A stretch of DNA of 5,363 nt from DASUPK01 sp036520315 (GTDB lineage: Bacteria; Actinomycetota; Thermoleophilia; Solirubrobacterales; 70-9): assembly GCA_036520315.1 (NCBI GenBank), contig DATDJZ010000095.1, forward strand, positions 1 through 5,363, given 5' to 3'. Both the position numbers and the translations under genes were made by a program. The notes below the pieces were generated by a model. It saw nothing but the letters and a program-made list of their open reading frames with translations, had not been told where the DNA came from and did not search any database. Of the stretch, positions 1-5,278 are shown in pieces (position 1 is the first letter of the stretch; each line of letters opens with the position of its first letter).

Positions 1-548
1 ATGCAGTAAGCGCCCTGCTCGAGGCCCATCCGAAGCGCTCCTGGCGCACCGCTGTGCCAGTCGGCGACGAGCAGTTCTCGATCGCGGCAGTGCCGCAGGC
101 AGCCCGACTTCATCGGCGTCAGCTCATAGAGCGCGGCCGCCGCGATCACGGCCGCGGCGACGTAGCGACCGCCGTCGTCCCACTGGAGGAAGGATGGATC
201 GATGCCGCGGACGACCTCGAACACGGTCCACGCGACGACTCCCGCGATCACCCAGAGCGTCAGGTAGCCGGCAACGAACAGGGTCGTCCCCAGTAGGGGT
301 TGCGCACCTCCGTTGCTGCTCCGGACGGTCCCCTCACGGGCATACGTCCCGGCCATCGGCACGAGGGACGGGAGCATCATCGCCGCCATCATCACGGCCC
401 AGACTCCGGCGAACCAGCCGAAGCCGCCGAGGTCCGTCCCGGGGCCCATGTCCATGCCGTCCATCCGGTCCGCGGTCACCACCCAGGCGAGGGCGGCAAC
501 GCCGAGAAGCAGAGCAGCGGTCAGTCGTAGTTCAGCTGTTCGTCCCAA
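1..548 (-). CDS. DUF2182 family integral membrane protein (3' end missing)
   Basis: This reading frame is not an ATG-start ORF; I translated it by hand. It gives 182 residues before the window ends. The protein is strongly hydrophobic, with likely membrane segments near residues 9-26, 42-66, 86-112 and 127-143. Recognisable DUF2182 (COG5486, 'predicted metal-binding membrane protein') features are the Met-rich VMMAAMMLPSLVPM segment (about 52-65), the TADRMDGMDMGPG stretch (25-37), YELTPMKSGCLRHC (141-154) with two cysteines and a histidine, and MGLEQGAYC at the cut edge, where the family normally continues with more cysteines. I chose the TTG at 546-548 because GGGAGG lies 5 bases upstream and no ATG precedes the first helix; a CTG at 522-524 is the alternative. 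It overlaps the end of the upstream DUF899 gene by 28 bases, so it is probably the fourth gene of the ArsR operon. The biochemical function of the family is not established; metal binding is inferred from Met/Cys/His content. Confidence 0.82.
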   Translation of the reverse strand, partial: MGRTAELRLTAALLLGVAALAWVVTADRMDGMDMGPGTDLGGFGWFAGVWAVMMAAMMLPSLVPMAGTYAREGTVRSSNGGAQPLLGTTLFVAGYLTLWVIAGVVAWTVFEVVRGIDPSFLQWDDGGRYVAAAVIAAAALYELTPMKSGCLRHCRDRELLVADWHSGAPGALRMGLEQGAYC

Positions 549-1252
549 TTGGGCCTCCCATCGGGTGTGAGGTCGAAGAGGTTCCAGAGCGGCTCGAGCG
601 TGCCCACGTGCCGCGGGTCCTGGCCGGGGTCCCAGGGGCCGTAGAAGAGCTCGGAGCCCCAGAAGTGGCGGATCGTCTCGCCGTCGCGGTGAAAGACGTT
701 CAGCATCGGCCGCTGGGCGCCCTGTGGTGTCTCGGCCAGGTAGTCCCGGTTGTAGTAGTTGCCCGCCGAGGAGAGCAGCCGCAGGCGGCGCCAGCCGCGC
801 TCCCGCTTCCAGGTCAGCAGACGATCGAGCGCGGACTTCGCCACCACGGCAAAATTCATGACCTGGCTGGCGTGCTCGACCATCCCGTCGAGCTGGTCGA
901 GCAGCGCCACGCAAGCGGGGCAGGGCGCCTCGACGAGGGGGAGCTTGGCGGTCTCCTTCTCGCGAACCGGTCCAGGGGAGTCATCCTCGGGATCGCGTGG
1001 GAACATGAAGCTGTAGATCGCCAGCGAGTCCTTGCCCGGAGCGAACAGCTCCGAGAGCCGGACGTCCATCGGCTTCCCGTCGGGACCCTCGCCGGCGAAG
1101 ACATAGTCATCGGGTACCTCGCCGCCCGGCGGAAGCTCGCGCCGCTTGGCGGCCACGGCCTCCATGTGGCGGCGCAGCTCGATCTCCGAGGCGAGCAGCT
1201 CGTCCCGGGCCGCCCGGTACTCGACGCTCTCTCCTGGGAAGGTGACGTCCAC
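521..1252 (-). CDS. DUF899 family thioredoxin-like protein, CPAC type
   Basis: This is a 243-residue protein of the DUF899 family (COG4312), predicted cytoplasmic proteins with a thioredoxin-like fold that are often annotated as dithiol-disulfide oxidoreductases; the substrate is unknown. A helical, charged N-terminus (about 10-40, with EYRAARDELL and AKRRELP) leads into SELFAPGKDSLAIYSFMF (67-84). A CPAC motif (C111-C114) follows at the position of a redox-active CxxC. The C-terminal half carries NYYNRDY (165-171), PMLNVFHRDGETIRHFWGSE (182-201) and NLFDLTPDGRPNWDEQ (224-239), the pattern of a DUF899 branch distinct from the two plus-strand copies. The start is GTG, with AGGAGAGG 6 bases upstream; that ribosome site overlaps the TAG stop of the SRPBCC gene, suggesting coupling. 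No signal peptide is seen. The family call is firm, but the reaction is not known. Confidence 0.9.
   Translation of the reverse strand: MDVTFPGESVEYRAARDELLASEIELRRHMEAVAAKRRELPPGGEVPDDYVFAGEGPDGKPMDVRLSELFAPGKDSLAIYSFMFPRDPEDDSPGPVREKETAKLPLVEAPCPACVALLDQLDGMVEHASQVMNFAVVAKSALDRLLTWKRERGWRRLRLLSSAGNYYNRDYLAETPQGAQRPMLNVFHRDGETIRHFWGSELFYGPWDPGQDPRHVGTLEPLWNLFDLTPDGRPNWDEQLNYD
554..559 (-). promoter_or_regulatory. Ribosome binding site for the DUF2182 gene
   Basis: GGGAGG on the minus strand ends 5 bases before the TTG at 546-548. It lies inside the coding region of the upstream DUF899 gene and is the main reason for choosing the non-ATG start. Confidence 0.5.
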
Positions 1253-1258
1253 GTTGAG

Positions 1259-1266
1259 CCTCTCCT
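1259..1266 (-). promoter_or_regulatory. Ribosome binding site for the CPAC-type DUF899 gene
   Basis: AGGAGAGG on the minus strand sits 6 bases before the GTG at 1250-1252. It overlaps the TAG stop (1265-1267) of the preceding SRPBCC gene, an arrangement typical of translational coupling. Confidence 0.6.
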
Positions 1267-1714
1267 ACTTAGACCCCAGAACGCGCTTTATCTCATCGAA
1301 GCAGGTCGACCAGCCCTCGTATTGCGAGTTCCGCCGGTCGGGGTCCGAGATGTCGCTGTTGACGAAGAGCACAGTGGTGACGCCGTCACGCTCCGTGAAC
1401 TCGAGCTCGATCATCTGCTCGTTGGAGGGATCGTCATCGAAGGTCCAGGTGAAGGCCAGCCGGTGTGGCCGCTCGATCAGCGTGTACTCGCCACCCGCTC
1501 CGACGGGCTCGCCGTCGGGATCGCGCATCACGACCCGGATCCTCCCGCCCACCCGCAGGTCCAGCTGGGCATCCGCTTCCTGCCAGCCCTCCTTCGGCCG
1601 GAACCAGCGCCGGATGACCTCCTCGCTGGTCCAGGCGTCGAAGACGTCCTCGGCCGGAGCATCGAAGGTTCGCTCGATCCGGACCACCCTCGCCGCTTCC
1701 TCGGCCACCCTCAC
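1265..1714 (-). CDS. SRPBCC (AHSA1/ATPase-activator-like) domain protein
   Basis: This is a 149-residue single-domain protein of the SRPBCC/START-like superfamily, AHSA1-like branch, whose members form a helix-grip pocket for hydrophobic ligands. Visible hallmarks are the opening strand and helix RIERTFDAPAEDVFDAWT (12-29), RRWFRP (35-40), VGGRIRVVMRDPDGEP (55-70), YTLIERPHRLAFTW (77-90) and the closing helix EGWSTCFDEIKRVL (133-146). Length is normal for the family. The GTG at 1712-1714 overlaps the TGA stop of the ArsR gene by four bases and has GAGGAG 8 bases upstream; a second GTG at 1706-1708 with AGGAG 5 bases upstream is equally plausible. A longer frame reaching 1789 would run deep into arsR and is not needed. 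ArsR-AHSA1 gene pairs are common in actinobacteria and other bacteria; the ligand here is unknown. A role sensing or sequestering a small hydrophobic molecule is inference only. Confidence 0.9.
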   Translation of the reverse strand: MRVAEEAARVVRIERTFDAPAEDVFDAWTSEEVIRRWFRPKEGWQEADAQLDLRVGGRIRVVMRDPDGEPVGAGGEYTLIERPHRLAFTWTFDDDPSNEQMIELEFTERDGVTTVLFVNSDISDPDRRNSQYEGWSTCFDEIKRVLGSK

Positions 1715-2022
1715 TCCTTTCTCTCCTCGAGGTACTCGCCGACGACATCGAAGAGCTGCTCCCAGCGAGCCCGCTGAATGTCTATCCAATCGGACGTCTC
1801 GGCAAGCGTCTCCGGGCGGAGGGCGAGGCGATGAGTGCGGCCATCGATCACCCGGCTCACCACGCCGGCCTCCTCGAGCATCTTCAGGTGGCGAGAGATG
1901 GTGGGCTTTGAGACCCCGAGGTCCCGGGTAGCCTCGCCCACGGTCGAGGCACCTCCGCTGAGCCGCTCCACGATGTCGCGGCGCAGTGGATGCGCCAGTG
2001 CTTTGAACACATCGTTAGCCAT
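1711..2022 (-). CDS. ArsR-family winged-helix transcriptional regulator
   Basis: This is a 103-residue DNA-binding repressor of the ArsR/SmtB type. VFKALAHPLRRDIVERLSGG (5-24) is the classic first helix pair. A helix-turn-helix follows with VGEATRDLGVSKPTISRHLK (28-47), then MLEEAGVVSRVIDGRTHRLAL (48-68) as recognition-helix end and wing, and a C-terminal helix DWIDIQRARWEQLFDVVGEY (78-97). The protein has no cysteine, so it lacks the thiol metal sites of ArsR, SmtB and CadC sensors. The sequence resembles ArsR members that sit next to AHSA1-like genes, as here. I chose the ATG at 2020-2022 because the family begins at MANDVFK; a frame open to 2151 would enter the divergent gene. No Shine-Dalgarno lies before this ATG, and TATATA ends about 10 bases upstream, so the mRNA may be leaderless. 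A palindrome over the start codon suggests autorepression. It heads the operon SRPBCC-DUF899-DUF2182. Confidence 0.93.
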   Translation of the reverse strand: MANDVFKALAHPLRRDIVERLSGGASTVGEATRDLGVSKPTISRHLKMLEEAGVVSRVIDGRTHRLALRPETLAETSDWIDIQRARWEQLFDVVGEYLEERKE

Positions 2023-2034
2023 TTTGCTAACTAT
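2011..2034. promoter_or_regulatory. Candidate ArsR operator (imperfect palindrome)
   Basis: The arms GTTAGC (2014-2019) and GCTAAC (2026-2031) are perfect inverted repeats around a 6-base centre. Allowing one mismatch, the arms extend to nine bases, ATCGTTAGC and GCTAACTAT (8 of 9 paired). The site covers the ATG of the ArsR gene and overlaps the TATATA element that could serve as a -10 box. A dimeric winged-helix repressor bound here could block its own operon and the divergent DUF899 pair. Binding itself is inferred. Confidence 0.55.
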
Positions 2035-2071
2035 ATAAGTGAATGCGGAACGGACGAGCGAAAGGGATGCC
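2023..2071. promoter_or_regulatory. Divergent intergenic promoter region
   Basis: This 49-base gap separates the ArsR gene from the plus-strand DUF899 pair and is the only markedly AT-rich patch of the window. TATATAAG (2032-2039) can be read as a -10 box on the plus strand, and TATATA (2037 to 2032) as a -10 box on the minus strand. I found no convincing -35 box at the usual spacing in either direction, so the exact promoters are uncertain. Both directions probably start within this gap because both flanking genes head operons. Confidence 0.5.
2061..2066 (+). promoter_or_regulatory. Ribosome binding site for the CTGC-type DUF899 gene
   Basis: AAAGGG ends 5 bases before the ATG at 2072. It supports that ATG over the in-frame GTG at 2039, which lies at the presumed -10 element. 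Confidence 0.5.
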
Positions 2072-2794
2072 ATGACCGAGCACCGCACCGGGACCGAGGA
2101 CGAGTGGCTGGCGGCCAGCAGGGAGCTGCTCGCCGCCGAGAAGGAGCACATGAGGCTGGGCGACGAGCTCGCGCGGAAGCGGCGGGAGCTGCCCTGGGTG
2201 CCGGTCGAGAAGGAGTACGCCTTCGAGACGGACGACGGGCAGAAGACGCTGGTCGAGCTCTTCGACGGCCGCCCCCAGCTGCTCGTCTACCACTTCATGT
2301 TCGGGTACGGGGACAAGGTGGATGAGCAGAATCCGGGGTGCACCGGCTGCTCCTTCGTCGCCGACCACTTCGATGCCTCGATCCCCCATCTCAAGGGCCG
2401 CGACGTGACGCTGGTGGCCGAATCGCTCGCCCCCCTCGATCAGCTGCGCCTCTACAAAGAACGAATGGGCTGGCGGTTCCCCTGGGTCTCATCCGGCGAC
2501 AGCGACTTCAAATACGACCTCGGCGCCGCCTTCACCGAGGAACAGCAGAGGAACGGTGCCGAATACAACTTCCGCCGCACCGACGACCCCGGATGGCAGG
2601 CACCGGGGATGAGCGCCTTCTCGACTGAGGACGGAATCGTGTACCACACCTATTCCACGTACGGCCGTGGCGTCGAGCAGCTGATGGGAACTTTCCGGTA
2701 CCTGGACCTGACGCCACTGGGCCGGAACGAGGAGGGCGCCGTCGGGCGGTGGTGGCGCCGGCACGACGAATACGAAACGGAGGCAGCGCGATGA
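2072..2794 (+). CDS. DUF899 family thioredoxin-like protein, CTGC type (first tandem copy)
   Basis: This 240-residue DUF899 (COG4312) protein is predicted to be cytoplasmic with a thioredoxin-like fold; its substrate is unknown. In order: a charged helical N-terminus (11-40), LPWVPVEKEYAFETDDG (40-56), LVELFDG (60-66), the strand QLLVYHFMFG (69-78), the motif CTGC (C90-C93), RMGWRFPWVSSGDSDFKYDLG (131-151), GMSAFSTEDGIVYHTYSTYG (179-198) and GTFRYLDLTPLGRNE (206-220). The last three are the clearest family signatures. The ATG follows AAAGGG at 5 bases and gives the same MTEHRxGT opening as the next gene. An extended start at 2039 is unlikely. The stop overlaps the start of the next gene by four bases (ATGA), so the two are one operon. 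It differs from the downstream copy by a longer loop (YGDKVDEQNP) before the CxxC. The family call is firm; an oxidoreductase role is inferred from fold and motif. Confidence 0.93.
   Translation: MTEHRTGTEDEWLAASRELLAAEKEHMRLGDELARKRRELPWVPVEKEYAFETDDGQKTLVELFDGRPQLLVYHFMFGYGDKVDEQNPGCTGCSFVADHFDASIPHLKGRDVTLVAESLAPLDQLRLYKERMGWRFPWVSSGDSDFKYDLGAAFTEEQQRNGAEYNFRRTDDPGWQAPGMSAFSTEDGIVYHTYSTYGRGVEQLMGTFRYLDLTPLGRNEEGAVGRWWRRHDEYETEAAR
2195..2239 (+). repeat. Direct DNA repeat between tandem DUF899 genes, first copy
   Basis: This 45-base stretch matches 2914-2958 at 43 of 45 positions, with the two differences in one codon (GCC against AGC). It lies exactly 719 bases from its partner, the same distance as the two start codons, so the paralogues align without gaps up to here. 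It encodes WVPVEKEY and FETDDG, the best conserved N-terminal block. Confidence 0.7.
2779..2783 (+). promoter_or_regulatory. Ribosome binding site for the second tandem DUF899 gene
   Basis: GGAGG sits 7 bases before the ATG at 2791, inside the last codons of the upstream copy. It fixes the start at the ATGA overlap and rules out the longer frame open from 2749. Confidence 0.65.
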
Positions 2795-3522
2795 CGGAGC
2801 ACAGGATCGGGACCCAGGAGGAGTGGCAGGCCGAGCGCGACGAGCTGCTCAAGGAGGAGAAGAAGCTCACCCACCGCGGCGACGAGCTCACGAAGATGCG
2901 GCAGGCGCTCCCGTGGGTGCCGGTCGAGAAGGAGTACAGCTTCGAGACGGACGACGGGACCAAGTCTCTCGCCGAGCTTTTCGACGGCAGCTCGCAGCTG
3001 TTGATCTACCACTTCATGTTCGGCCCGGTCTACGAGGCCGGCTGCACCGTCTGCAGCTCGATCACGGACAACCTGGATCCGAACGCGGTTCACCTGAAGG
3101 CTCACGACACGAAGTTGATGCTCGTCTCGCGGGCCCCGCTCGAGAAACTGCAGGCCTACAGGAAGCGGATGGGCTGGAGCCTCGACTGGGCCTCGACCGC
3201 GGGCAGCGACTTCAATCGTGACCTCGGCTTCACCAGCACCGAGGAGGAGCTGAAGCCGTTCCTGGAGGGCGAGATCCCGCCGGTCGTCAGGCAGATGGCC
3301 GAGAGGTCCGGAACGACCCCGGGCGGGTACGTGGCCGAGGCGCCGGGACTGAGCGCCTACACGCTCGATGATGGCGTCGTCTACCGCAGCTACGTGAGCA
3401 CGGCGCGCGGGCTCGAGCCGACCATGGGCTACTACTTCCTACTCGACCGCACCCCGGTGGGACGCGATGAGGACCGCCCCGGAGAGTTCTGGCTCCACCG
3501 GCACGACGAGTACGAGAACTAG
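2791..3522 (+). CDS. DUF899 family thioredoxin-like protein, CTVC type (second tandem copy)
   Basis: This 243-residue DUF899 protein is the tandem paralogue of the gene before it. About 45 of the first 70 residues are identical without gaps, including LPWVPVEKEY and FETDDG. It carries CTVC (C85-C88), RMGWSLDWASTAGSDFNRDLG (126-146), a longer central segment with EELKPFLEGEIPPVVRQMAE (152-171), GLSAYTLDDGVVYRSYVSTA (186-205), LLDRTPVGRDE (217-227) and a FWLHRHDEYEN tail (233-243). The aromatic/serine signature PWVSS of the first copy is DWAST here, and YHTYST is YRSYVST, so the C-terminal half has drifted and may act on another partner or substrate. Its start forms ATGA with the previous stop, and GGAGG is 7 bases upstream. 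Its TAG stop shares the palindrome CTAG with the convergent pgl stop. The function is unknown; redox activity is inferred from the CxxC on a thioredoxin-like fold. Confidence 0.93.
   Translation: MTEHRIGTQEEWQAERDELLKEEKKLTHRGDELTKMRQALPWVPVEKEYSFETDDGTKSLAELFDGSSQLLIYHFMFGPVYEAGCTVCSSITDNLDPNAVHLKAHDTKLMLVSRAPLEKLQAYRKRMGWSLDWASTAGSDFNRDLGFTSTEEELKPFLEGEIPPVVRQMAERSGTTPGGYVAEAPGLSAYTLDDGVVYRSYVSTARGLEPTMGYYFLLDRTPVGRDEDRPGEFWLHRHDEYEN
2914..2958 (+). repeat. Direct DNA repeat between tandem DUF899 genes, second copy
   Basis: This is the partner of 2195-2239. It includes a 24-base exact match (2914-2937) and an 18-base exact match (2941-2958) split by one differing codon. It reflects gene duplication, with either strong constraint or local gene conversion. 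Confidence 0.7.
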
Positions 3523-4196
3523 CCGCCGGGAGCGGCGGCGCGATCAGCCAGGATCAGCGAAGCGCCGCCCGGCTCGACGCGGCCCGAAGGAGTCGACGGG
3601 TCCTGGTCGATCAGCTTGCGCAGCGCGTCGACCTTCTCCTCGCCTGTGACGACCCAGAGCAGCCTGCGGGTGCGGTGGAGCTCCGGATAGGTGAGGGTCA
3701 TGCGGCGCACTCCCTGGTACTCACCGGAGGTCACGGCGACGCGCTTGTCGGTGACCTCGAGGACGGGGTCGTTCGGCACCAGCGAGGCGGTGTGGCCGTC
3801 GGGTCCGAGGCCGAGATGCGCGAGGTCGATCGCCTCGGGGAGCGAGGCCGCGTAACGGTCGGCGGCGGCGTCGAGGTCCTCGTCGGTGACCGGCATCGGG
3901 CGGATGCTGCCCTGGGCGCCGATCGAGAGGCTCTCCACGAGGTGGGTCAGGTTGCGCTCGTCGGACCCCGCCGGGGCCACCCGCTCGTCAACCTGGAAGA
4001 TCTCGATCTTCGTCCAGTCGAGCTCGAACTCCTCGAGCTGTGAGAACATCGGCCAGGGGTCGGTGCCGCCGCTGACGGCGAGGGCGCAGCGGCCGCGCTC
4101 CGAGATGTCCGCCTTGACGGCCTCGGCGATCACCTCGGCGCCACGGCGGTGAACGGCGTCGGCGTCCTCGAGCACTTCGAGGCGGTGATCGCCCAC
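3519..4196 (-). CDS. pgl: 6-phosphogluconolactonase
   Basis: This enzyme hydrolyses 6-phosphoglucono-1,5-lactone to 6-phosphogluconate, the second step of the oxidative pentose phosphate pathway, in the cytoplasm. The 225-residue protein has normal length and the family blocks in order: AVSGGTDPWPMFSQL (40-54, phosphate loop), IFQVDERVAPAGSDERN (66-82), LGLGPDGHTASLVPNDP (128-144, with the catalytic-region histidine), RRMTLTYPEL (164-173) and LWVVTGEEKVDAL (180-192). The start is GTG, two bases after the TAG of gnd, so translation is probably coupled; the nearest Shine-Dalgarno-like GGAG is about 14 bases upstream, which is long. The tail AAAPGG is encoded by a GC-rich inverted repeat. The stop overlaps that of the convergent DUF899 gene. 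Neighbouring gnd and zwf supply the other two steps. The assignment is secure by motif and context. Confidence 0.95.
   Translation of the reverse strand: MGDHRLEVLEDADAVHRRGAEVIAEAVKADISERGRCALAVSGGTDPWPMFSQLEEFELDWTKIEIFQVDERVAPAGSDERNLTHLVESLSIGAQGSIRPMPVTDEDLDAAADRYAASLPEAIDLAHLGLGPDGHTASLVPNDPVLEVTDKRVAVTSGEYQGVRRMTLTYPELHRTRRLLWVVTGEEKVDALRKLIDQDPSTPSGRVEPGGASLILADRAAAPGG
3522..3539. repeat. GC-rich inverted repeat at convergent gene ends
   Basis: GCCGCC (3522-3527) and GGCGGC (3534-3539) form a 6-bp stem with a 6-base loop just past the plus-strand TAG and inside the last pgl codons. No T run follows on either strand, so it is not a standard intrinsic terminator, although it could slow polymerase or protect 3' ends. 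Confidence 0.35.
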
Positions 4197-4198
4197 CG

Positions 4199-5218
4199 CT
4201 ACTTGGGCTTCTCCTGATGCCCGCCGAACTGGAAGCGCATCGCGGACAGCACGCGGTCCGCGAAGTCGTCGAGGTTGCGCGAGGCGAAGCGCTCGTACAG
4301 GGCGGTGGTGAGGACACCGGCCGGAACCCCCTCCTCGATCGCGGCGATCGAGGTCCAGCGCCCCTCACCGGAGTCGGAGACCCGGCCCTCGAAATCCGAG
4401 AGATCGCCCGACTGCTGAAGCGATGCCGCGGTCAGGTCGAGCAGCCATGAGCTGATCACGCTGCCGCGCCGCCAGACCTCGGCGATCTCGGGGATGTCGA
4501 GGTCGTACTGGTAGTACTCGGGGTGTTCGAGCGGGGCCGTCTCGGCGTCCCTCTCCCGCTCGACCTTCCCGGCGTTCGCGTTCTTGAGGATGTTGAGCCC
4601 CTCGGCGTAGGCGGCCATCACGCCGTACTCGATCCCGTTGTGGACCATTTTCACGAAGTGGCCAGCGCCGCTTGGGCCGCAGTGCAGGTAGCCGTTCTCG
4701 GCGGTGTCGGGATCCCCGCTGCGACCCCGCGTCCGCTCGGCCGAGTCGACGCCGGGAGCGATCGTCTTGAAGATCGGGTCGAGGCGCTCGACTGCGGCGT
4801 CGGGTCCGCCGATCATCAGGCAGAAACCCCGATCCAGACCGAAGACGCCGCCGCTGGTCCCGCAATCGATGTAGTCGATGCCTCTCGCGGCGAACTCCTG
4901 GGCGCGGCGAATGTCGTCGCGGTAGTAGGAGTTGCCGCCATCGATGATGGTGTCCCCCGACTCGAGCTGATCGGCGATGTCGTGGACGACCTGCTCGGTG
5001 ATGTCGCCTGCAGGCACCATGGCCCAGACGGCCCGAGGGGGTTCCAGCTTGGAGGCGAGATCAGCGAGGGAGTCGCTGCCCACAGCGCCCTCATCCGCAA
5101 CGGTCTTGACGTGAGCGGGCGTGTGGTCATAGACCACACACTCGTGCCCGTCCCGCATCAGCCGGCGAACGAGGTTCGCTCCCATCCTGCCGAGGCCGAC
5201 CATTCCAAGCTGCGCCAT
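4199..5218 (-). CDS. gnd: 6-phosphogluconate dehydrogenase, decarboxylating (short, NAD-type)
   Basis: This enzyme oxidatively decarboxylates 6-phosphogluconate to ribulose 5-phosphate, the third step of the oxidative pentose phosphate pathway. The 339-residue length fits the short 6PGDH class, not the roughly 470-residue long form. A Rossmann N-terminus has GLGRMG (8-13) and ends strand 2 with VVYDHTP (28-34). IDGGNSYYRDD (92-102), GTSGGVFGLDRGFCLMIGG (120-138), and GAGHFVKMVHNGIEYGVM (184-201) with the catalytic pair K190 and N194 follow, then EVWRRGSVISSWLLDL (247-262) and a helical C-terminus. Aspartate 31 after strand 2, in place of the Asn-Arg-Thr phosphate clamp of NADP enzymes, points to NAD+ preference; this is inference. 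The ATG at 5218 starts the conserved MAQLGMVGLG. GGATGG lies 6 bases upstream, a weak ribosome site. It is the first gene of a gnd-pgl operon and diverges from zwf. Confidence 0.96.
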   Translation of the reverse strand: MAQLGMVGLGRMGANLVRRLMRDGHECVVYDHTPAHVKTVADEGAVGSDSLADLASKLEPPRAVWAMVPAGDITEQVVHDIADQLESGDTIIDGGNSYYRDDIRRAQEFAARGIDYIDCGTSGGVFGLDRGFCLMIGGPDAAVERLDPIFKTIAPGVDSAERTRGRSGDPDTAENGYLHCGPSGAGHFVKMVHNGIEYGVMAAYAEGLNILKNANAGKVERERDAETAPLEHPEYYQYDLDIPEIAEVWRRGSVISSWLLDLTAASLQQSGDLSDFEGRVSDSGEGRWTSIAAIEEGVPAGVLTTALYERFASRNLDDFADRVLSAMRFQFGGHQEKPK

Positions 5219-5278
5219 TGCGCGCCATCCTACGGCTCGGGGCTCGTGGAGCCGGTGCTGGTCCGCTAGTTTCCGCTC
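5219..5278. promoter_or_regulatory. Divergent gnd/zwf intergenic region
   Basis: These 60 bases must carry the promoters for gnd-pgl and zwf unless those lie within the genes. On the minus strand, TAGGAT just before the gnd ATG resembles a -10 box but has no matching -35. On the plus strand I see no clear -10/-35 pair and no Shine-Dalgarno before the zwf GTG. CGGCTC (5233-5238) and GAGCCG (5249-5254) form an inverted repeat with a 10-base loop; GGCTC-GTG-GAGCC (5241-5253) is an alternative tight hairpin. No regulator can be named. Confidence 0.4.

Noticed and set aside
194..1777. Long plus-strand open frame of 527 codons opposite DUF2182, DUF899 and SRPBCC genes
   Set aside because: It runs antisense to three recognisable genes with good ribosome sites, is rich in Arg/Pro/Ser runs and shows no domain pattern. 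Long antisense frames are expected at this GC content.
1146..1931. Plus-strand open frame of 261 codons across SRPBCC and ArsR genes
   Set aside because: It is Ser/Arg-rich, has no recognisable domain, and is fully covered by two well-supported minus-strand genes.
2039..2071. Upstream GTG start for the first tandem DUF899 gene
   Set aside because: It lies within the presumed -10 element with no ribosome site. The ATG at 2072 has AAAGGG and matches the start of the paralogue.
2023..2151. N-terminal extension of the ArsR protein
   Set aside because: The extension is low-complexity Ser/Ala sequence antisense to the divergent DUF899 gene and crosses the promoter region. The family starts at MANDVFK.
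3522..3539. Intrinsic terminator between the convergent genes
   Set aside because: The stem is GC-rich but no T run follows on either strand, so only an inverted repeat is claimed.
4523..5269. Plus-strand open frame of 248 codons opposite gnd
   Set aside because: gnd has the full set of 6PGDH motifs on the minus strand. This frame mirrors it and shows no motif of its own.
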